Below, one piece after another: positions 23,065 to 26,235 of a stretch of 26,235 bases of DNA (its first letter is position 1; every line of letters begins with the position of its first letter). The notes under the pieces are model-generated. The model saw only the letters and a list, made by a program, of their open reading frames with translations, searched no databases and was not told where the DNA came from. The stretch spans positions 1 to 26,235 of the forward strand of contig JACQOD010000023.1 of assembly GCA_016202725.1 (NCBI GenBank). Reading direction: 5' to 3'. A program made the translations under genes and the position numbers. The DNA comes from Candidatus Aenigmatarchaeota archaeon. Lineage in GTDB: Archaea; Aenigmatarchaeota; Aenigmatarchaeia; QMZP01.

Positions 23065-23463
23065 TCAGTGGAACGATTCGAGAAACTCGCTGGCAGTCAT
23101 AATGCTGATTCCCTGAAACTGTTTCAGCACCAGCAGATCCGGATCTCCAGTGACAATATAGTGGGCGTTTCCGTCAAGGGCAGTCTCAAGGATTTTATTG
23201 TCCTTGGGGTCCCTGCATGCGGTGACTGCGGATGTCTTCTGTACAAGATGCACATGGCTGAGGAGGATGTCGACATACATCAGAAGCTCCATATCAGGGA
23301 ATCCGAATTTGTTTTTCAGCCTGTCTATAAGCTCTTCCAGAATCTCTACTGAGGCAATAAGAGTATATTTCCCCCCTATTCCGTGTTTCAGAATTTCATA
23401 TGGCCTGCCTCTCCAGAAGACGGCAGAGATGAGGATGTTGGTGTCCAGGACAACCCTAATCAT
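23065..23463 (-). CDS. PIN-domain ribonuclease toxin, 132 aa
   Basis: This is a predicted Mg-dependent ribonuclease of the PIN family paired with an AbrB-type antitoxin. The acidic active site is complete: Asp7 in VVLDTNILISA, Glu43 or Glu44 in VEILEELIDRL, Asp88 in CRDPKDNKILETA and Asp107 in IVTGDPDLLVL. The closing ISIMTASEFLE is typical of the group annotated as 'putative toxin-antitoxin system toxin component, PIN family'. Its ATG overlaps the antitoxin stop by 8 bp, so the toxin is translated only after its antitoxin. The base composition is visibly more A/T-rich than the surrounding genome. The 62-bp direct repeats on both sides suggest the pair moved in as a unit. The target RNA is unknown. 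Confidence 0.9.
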   Translation of the reverse strand: MIRVVLDTNILISAVFWRGRPYEILKHGIGGKYTLIASVEILEELIDRLKNKFGFPDMELLMYVDILLSHVHLVQKTSAVTACRDPKDNKILETALDGNAHYIVTGDPDLLVLKQFQGISIMTASEFLESFH

Positions 23464-23698
23464 CCTCGAGCACGTCCTTCTCCTTGATCCCCTTCCGCCT
23501 GGCGAATTTCACGCCAAAATCAACGATCTTCTCGAAATCCTTGACCGTGGGGAGCTCAAGCCTCTTGAAGATAATGGTATCCCCGCTTCCGTAGACGGCA
23601 AACTTTGTCCCCTCCTTTATCTTCAGATGTTCCCTGATTTCCAGGGGAATTACTACCTGCCCCTTCGGGGAGGTTGTTGTTATGGCAACTTGGGTCAT
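23456..23698 (-). CDS. AbrB/MazE-type antitoxin, 80 aa
   Basis: The N-terminal half is a swapped-hairpin AbrB domain: ITTTSPKGQVVIPLEIREHLKIKEGTKFAV (about 6-35). It binds DNA as a dimer and usually represses its own operon. The C-terminal half (TVKDFEKIVDFGVKFARRKGIKEKD) is helical and charged and would wrap the PIN toxin to inhibit it. The start is supported by GAGGTGATC (23701-23709), an almost perfect match to the archaeal anti-Shine-Dalgarno sequence. A 7-3-7 inverted repeat just upstream is a likely operator. Gene order antitoxin-toxin with an 8-bp overlap is standard for type II modules. Confidence 0.9.
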   Translation of the reverse strand: MTQVAITTTSPKGQVVIPLEIREHLKIKEGTKFAVYGSGDTIIFKRLELPTVKDFEKIVDFGVKFARRKGIKEKDVLEDD

Positions 23699-23700
23699 GC

Positions 23701-23740
23701 GATCACCTCAGTAAAATAGTTTTACTCTTGTACATATAAA
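23701..23740 (-). promoter_or_regulatory. Promoter, operator and ribosome binding site of the AbrB/PIN operon
   Basis: In order on the minus strand: TATA box TTTATATG (23733-23740); perfect inverted repeat AGTAAAA-CTA-TTTTACT (23710-23726) at the expected transcription start; then GAGGTGATC (23701-23709) before the ATG. An inverted repeat between TATA and start is where an autorepressing AbrB dimer would block transcription. Confidence 0.75.
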
Positions 23741-23830
23741 GCTTCTTGCGCAACCCTGAGCGCCTGAAGAAGCAACTCCAAGACAGACGGCTCACAACCG
23801 AAGACTGATGGCTGCGCATGGTATCTGCGG

Positions 23831-23892
23831 GTGCATGCGCCGGGCGGGACAGCGGGCTGGGCAATTGGTCCCGGGTCCTCCTGTCTGCGGCC
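23831..23892. repeat. 62-bp direct repeat, right copy
   Basis: Identical over all 62 positions to 22973-23034 and in the same orientation, with different bases immediately outside on both sides. The distance between copies (858 bp start to start) holds the complete AbrB/PIN operon with its promoter. Confidence 0.9.
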
Positions 23893-24017
23893 CCGACTGG
23901 CTTTCTGCCCTCCGCGCCGCCGGAAGAGGTAGCGCGCAGCTCAGCCCTGTTTTTGGTGCAGCTTCCGGAAAGAGCAAAGCTCTTTACGGCCGAGGATGCC
24001 CCTGCATCCTCCGGTCT

Positions 24018-24107
24018 CGCAAAAAGGTGCCGGCGTGTTTTTGGTGCAGCTTTTTCGCAAAAAGGTGCCGGCGTGTTTTTGGTGCAGCTTTTTCGCAAAA
24101 AGGTGCC
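24018..24107. repeat. Tandem 38-bp repeats acting as a terminator array downstream of rpl3
   Basis: Two perfect 38-bp units (24018-24055 and 24056-24093) and a 14-bp partial third (24094-24107) each run CGCAAAAAGGTGCC, then GGCGTGTTTTTGGTGC, then AGCTTTTT. On the minus strand each unit begins with CCTTTTTGCG, so the rpl3 transcript meets three T5 tracts immediately past its stop codon. The plus strand also carries T5 tracts (GTTTTTGG, GCTTTTTCG). A related 17-bp piece lies at 23948-23964. The structure is best read as a duplicated terminator. Confidence 0.85.
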
Positions 24108-24108
24108 A

Positions 24109-25059
24109 TCATTGCTGCGACTCCAGCACGGTGTGCGTGACTTCCAGCTTGTCCGCCGGCGAGGCGCGCAATCCCTTGCGGAGCATGATGAGCCGTTTCT
24201 TGGGCCCGGGCACGGACCCCCTGATGACCACGTAGCTGCCCCGCAGGGCGGGGAAACCCACCCATCCCCCCTTCGGGGTGAGGCCGTCCGTGCCGATCTT
24301 GAGGACCTGTTTGCTGTACTCTGTCCTGGTCCCGAAGCCCATCTGGCCGGGGAGGGCCAGCTTCCCCGGGAGGACCTTGGAGGGGGTGATCGGGCCCAGG
24401 GAGCCCAGGTGCCTGCGTTTCCCGTGGTCCTTGCGGCTGCGGATCTTGATGTGGAACCTGGCCACGGGCCCCTGCACGCCCTTCCCCTTGTTCACGGCCT
24501 TGACGTCCACGAACTCGCCTTCCTTGAAGACGTCGGCAATGGCGATCTCCTGGCCGAGCTTGCCCACCGCGAAGGCGAAGGCCTGCGCAGCCTCCCCGCC
24601 GAGGGGGATCTCGAAGAGCTCGGGAGTCTTCTTGAAGAAGGGCTGCTCGTGCACGAGCAGGCGGACCTCAGCCGTGCCAGGCAGGAGTTCGGGCTTGGCG
24701 CGCTGCTTCGGGGGAGTGAGCACGCGCGCGAGCGCGGGGGAGGTCTTCTCCGCGAGGAAGGTCTTCAGGTCCCGGAGGCCGTACGGCCCGCGGGCGTAGA
24801 GCTTGATCCCCGCCACGACCAGGGGAGGGACGGCGAGCACGGTCGCGGGCAGGGCTATTTCCCTGCCATGCGTGGCCGTGCCCTTGCGGCTGTCCGCGAC
24901 CAGGACCGTGGTCATGCCTGCCTTGTAGCCGGCAAACGCCAGCGGGATAGCCTGGGATTCCTTCCTCACGTGCGTCCCGAAGCTGTCAAACATGCGCTTG
25001 GCGCGCTTCCGCGGCCAGAATGCCCGTGAACCCGCACGGGGCTTGTGCCCTTTTGCCAT
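24109..25059 (-). CDS. rpl3: 50S ribosomal protein L3 (uL3)
   Basis: This large-subunit protein binds 23S rRNA near the peptidyl-transferase centre. The N-terminus MAKGHKPRAGSRAFWPRKRAKR matches archaeal/eukaryotic L3, and the core HIKIRSRKDHGKRRHLGSLGP and LPGKLALPGQMGFGTRTEYSKQV are the characteristic rRNA-binding loop region. The end (RGSVPGPKKRLIMLRKGLRA) is also canonical. At 316 aa it is slightly shorter than many archaeal L3 proteins. The TATA box TTTATAAA (25084-25091) is about 28 nt before the ATG. In most archaea rpl3 heads the L3-L4-L23-L2 gene string; here it stands alone, followed at once by a terminator array and a toxin-antitoxin module. Confidence 0.97.
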   Translation of the reverse strand: MAKGHKPRAGSRAFWPRKRAKRMFDSFGTHVRKESQAIPLAFAGYKAGMTTVLVADSRKGTATHGREIALPATVLAVPPLVVAGIKLYARGPYGLRDLKTFLAEKTSPALARVLTPPKQRAKPELLPGTAEVRLLVHEQPFFKKTPELFEIPLGGEAAQAFAFAVGKLGQEIAIADVFKEGEFVDVKAVNKGKGVQGPVARFHIKIRSRKDHGKRRHLGSLGPITPSKVLPGKLALPGQMGFGTRTEYSKQVLKIGTDGLTPKGGWVGFPALRGSYVVIRGSVPGPKKRLIMLRKGLRASPADKLEVTHTVLESQQ

Positions 25060-25083
25060 ACCTTCTCTAATGGCCCCCGGGTA

Positions 25084-25091
25084 TTTATAAA
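25084..25091 (-). promoter_or_regulatory. TATA box of rpl3
   Basis: TTTATAAA is centred about 28 nt before the rpl3 ATG, giving a leaderless or near-leaderless mRNA. It sits in a very G/C-rich flank, which makes it stand out. Confidence 0.7.
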
Positions 25092-25325
25092 TAGGGGGGC
25101 GTCGTTCCGCTTCTTCGCCGCGGCTTTGTCACGCAGTTGGTTTGGCCGTTTAACTCCTTGTCGGATGTCAGGTGATATGGTTCGTATATGCCTTTCTCCG
25201 CTGACTACGATGCATATTTTTGACGATATTCGGCGTTCCATGACACCCCATATGCGACGGTCGTGGAATCAACCTATGCTGCGACAGCGCCTTCGTCGTC
25301 AGTCCCTCTAAGTAGACAAAGAGAA
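25092..25325. other. Intergenic spacer upstream of rpl3
   Basis: These 234 bp hold the region upstream of the rpl3 TATA box and the area past the terminator of the following operon. The composition is more A/T-rich than the coding flanks, with scattered ATATG and CATATT strings. I see no convincing gene, no tRNA and no recognisable RNA here; short open frames overlap rpl3 and lack coding character. Confidence 0.5.
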
Positions 25326-25351
25326 AGCGCCGCCTTTGGGGAGGCGGCGCT
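25326..25351 (-). terminator. Strong hairpin terminator
   Basis: AGCGCCGCCT and AGGCGGCGCT form a perfect 10-bp G/C-rich stem with a 6-nt loop, 7 bp past the stop of the minus-strand operon. On that strand it is followed by TTCTCTTTGTC. This bacterial-looking intrinsic terminator form is unlike the plain poly-T tracts elsewhere in the window. Confidence 0.8.
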
Positions 25352-25358
25352 AAGAAAG

Positions 25359-25712
25359 CTACCAGAGCTTGAACTGGATGCTCTTGACCACGCGCTGCTC
25401 GGTGCGCATGCCGAAGAACCCCCGGACTTGGTGTTCCACCACCACGCAGGCGCGGCCGTTCGACTTGCGCGCGAGGATCATGGCATGGAGCAGGGCGAGG
25501 GCCGTGGTGTCGGTGATCGCGTCCTCCACGGGATAGGGGAACCGCTGGGGAGGCAGGACGAGGGCGGATTCCCTTGCGGGGAGATCCATGAGGGCGGACT
25601 CCCTTTCGGGGAAATCCATCCCTACGGCAGGGAGGCGGGTATTCATGGGGCGGAACATCATTGCTCGGGACATCGACGCCTTGGACACTATGTCAAAGAG
25701 GCTGGTAGTCAT
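25359..25712 (-). CDS. Hypothetical protein with internal 10-residue repeat, 117 aa
   Basis: I do not recognise this family. The N-terminal part (MTTSLFDIVSKASMSRAMMFRP) is helical and Met-rich. The middle holds a duplicated decapeptide, MDFPERESAL then MDLPARESAL (about residues 31-51), encoded by a 30-bp tandem repeat. The C-terminal half (about 64-117) looks folded: a helix (TTALALLHAMILARKSN) followed by strands (ACVVVEHQVRGFFGM, EQRVVKSIQFKLW). No signal peptide or clear membrane helix is seen. The start overlaps the upstream stop as ATGA, so it is co-translated with the preceding small gene. A strong hairpin terminator follows directly. Confidence 0.72.
   Translation of the reverse strand: MTTSLFDIVSKASMSRAMMFRPMNTRLPAVGMDFPERESALMDLPARESALVLPPQRFPYPVEDAITDTTALALLHAMILARKSNGRACVVVEHQVRGFFGMRTEQRVVKSIQFKLW
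25560..25619. repeat. 30-bp tandem duplication inside the 117-aa gene
   Basis: Units at 25560-25589 and 25590-25619 differ at 3 of 30 positions. The repeat stays in frame and duplicates ten residues, so it does not disrupt the gene. Two of the differences alter the protein (Phe/Leu and Glu/Ala). Confidence 0.85.
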
Positions 25713-25957
25713 GGGGCCGTGATCCTGAAGGTGGTGTTGGTGGTGACTTCAATCATGCGGTTGCCGCGGCGGAAGACGCTGACGTCCTCGCGTTCGAGGC
25801 GATCGCTGTCCGCGTCCTCCATCTCCTGGACGAAGGGGAGGAGCCTGTAAGGAAGATCGGGAAGCTGCTCCAGGCGCTTCTCCCTCTCCTGCTGTTGGTT
25901 TTTTGCATGCCTGTCCAGGATGACCGGGACAAGCGCGAGGGCAAGGAGTTCAAGCAT
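25709..25957 (-). CDS. Hypothetical small protein with N-terminal hydrophobic helix, 82 aa
   Basis: From the ATG at 25957 the protein begins MLELLALALVPVILDRHAKN, a short hydrophobic helix that could be a membrane anchor, then a charged helix (QQQEREKRLEQL) and a C-terminal beta part (DVSVFRRGNRMIEVTTNTTFRI). The ribosome binding site CCAGGAAACC precedes the ATG. The frame stays open to an ATG at 26143, but the extra 62 residues are Arg/Pro-rich and uncharacteristic of a protein, so I left them out; a TATA box at 26182-26191 would then give a leader of about 200 nt. The stop overlaps the next start as ATGA. Family and function are unknown. Confidence 0.62.
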   Translation of the reverse strand: MLELLALALVPVILDRHAKNQQQEREKRLEQLPDLPYRLLPFVQEMEDADSDRLEREDVSVFRRGNRMIEVTTNTTFRITAP

Positions 25958-26181
25958 GGTTTCCTGGGTGGAGAGGTTCCCCTTCCCGAATCGGGTGGCG
26001 AAGTCTGCGCGCGCACGGAAGTCTCGGGCGAGAGCGCACGCCAGACCGCCTACGGGAAAGGATGGGTGAGCATGACCTGTGGATTTCTCCGTTTCCCGGG
26101 GGATAACCCTGCGCTGTGGCGGCCGCCACTGCAGGCGCCGCATATGGCTTTTGTACGTGTTTACCCCCGGGTCGCGGTCGC

Positions 26182-26191
26182 CTTAAATACT
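26182..26191 (-). promoter_or_regulatory. TATA box of the terminal two-gene operon
   Basis: GTATTTAAGG on the minus strand would start transcription near 26160. The spacer to the favoured start (25957) is about 200 nt, unusually long for this genome; if translation instead starts at the ATG at 26143 the leader is about 17 nt. Confidence 0.5.
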
Positions 26192-26235
26192 TGACCGATA
26201 ACCAGAAATTCCCGCTCGACCATACACAGTAGACA

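Larger units (their letters stand above)
23699..24017. other. Gene-poor spacer with paired hairpins
   Basis: About 320 bp hold no convincing gene. Past the AbrB promoter (to 23740) come ordinary-looking sequence, the right 62-bp repeat (23831-23892), one copy of TGTTTTTGGTGCAGCTT (23948-23964) and two strong hairpins in tandem. The first is CCG-x-AAAGAGC / GCTCTTT-x-CGG with loop AAA (23965-23989). The second is GAGGATGC-CCCT-GCATCCTC (23992-24011). Whether these are RNA structures or remnants of repeated elements cannot be told. Confidence 0.55.

Noticed and set aside
22973..23892. Transposon with 62-bp target-site duplication
   Set aside because: Target duplications are usually much shorter, no transposase or terminal inverted repeats are seen, and a diverged copy of the repeat exists elsewhere.
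24018..24107. CRISPR array
   Set aside because: The units are directly adjacent with no spacers between them, so this is a tandem repeat.
24966..25241. 91-aa minus-strand frame overlapping the start of rpl3
   Set aside because: Out of frame with rpl3, no promoter spacing or ribosome binding site, and it contains the rpl3 TATA box.
26143..26145. ATG as start of the last operon
   Set aside because: The extra 62 residues are Arg/Pro-rich and unlike the folded remainder. It is kept only as an alternative because it sits nearer the TATA box.

Overview
The window looks like a piece of a GC-rich archaeal chromosome. The evidence is a set of archaeal informational genes: both subunits of DNA topoisomerase VI, an archaeal-type ribosomal protein L3 (uL3), a DRG-family GTPase with a TGS domain, RsmA/KsgA and a type IA topoisomerase with zinc ribbons. 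Class III (archaellin/pilin-type) signal peptides and TATA boxes about 25-28 nt before start codons support this. The compact genes, the surface proteins with DPANN-style N-termini and the split-up ribosomal gene order suggest a DPANN-type archaeon, but the lineage is an inference.

Layout. (1) 1-6667: a divergent surface-protein locus. The minus-strand operon encodes a 1405-aa von Willebrand A (vWA) surface protein, a 404-aa surface protein and a membrane-anchored protein cut by the window edge, joined by ATGA overlaps. The plus strand encodes two short pilin-like proteins, also joined by ATGA. All four complete proteins have prepilin-like or hydrophobic N-termini. (2) 6706-11671: a C39-like cysteine peptidase with a 62-aa partner, a HerA/DUF87-type ATPase, a tandem-domain dCTP deaminase-like protein, a small four-helix membrane protein, a Holliday-junction-resolvase-like endonuclease and an AAA_28-type P-loop protein. 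(3) 11751-15138: two HExxH metallopeptidase-like genes on either side of a DRG GTPase, then rsmA. (4) 15182-17868: the top6B-top6A operon. (5) 17879-19880: two minus-strand accessory genes, a Nudix-like protein and a possible GT-A-fold transferase. (6) 20000-22931: topA with an unusual Pro/Ala/Arg-rich tail, then a small membrane protein. (7) 22973-24107: an AbrB/PIN toxin-antitoxin pair between two exact 62-bp direct repeats, then hairpins and a tandem 38-bp repeat array. (8) 24109-26235: a solitary rpl3 and a two-gene operon of unknown function.

Functional picture. The top6BA, topA, rsmA, DRG and rpl3 genes are housekeeping functions for DNA topology and ribosome biogenesis. The first 6.7 kb probably builds a glycosylated, pilus-like or adhesive surface structure. 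The accessory minus-strand genes at 11751-12254, 13590-14315 and 17879-19880 look less GC-biased in codon use than the core genes, and each has its own TATA box. Two promoter styles recur. Many genes have a TATA box centred about 24-29 nt before the start codon, which implies leaderless mRNAs. The C39-like, top6BA, Nudix and AbrB/PIN genes instead have a short leader with a Shine-Dalgarno sequence. I saw no tRNA, rRNA, CRISPR array or transposase gene.
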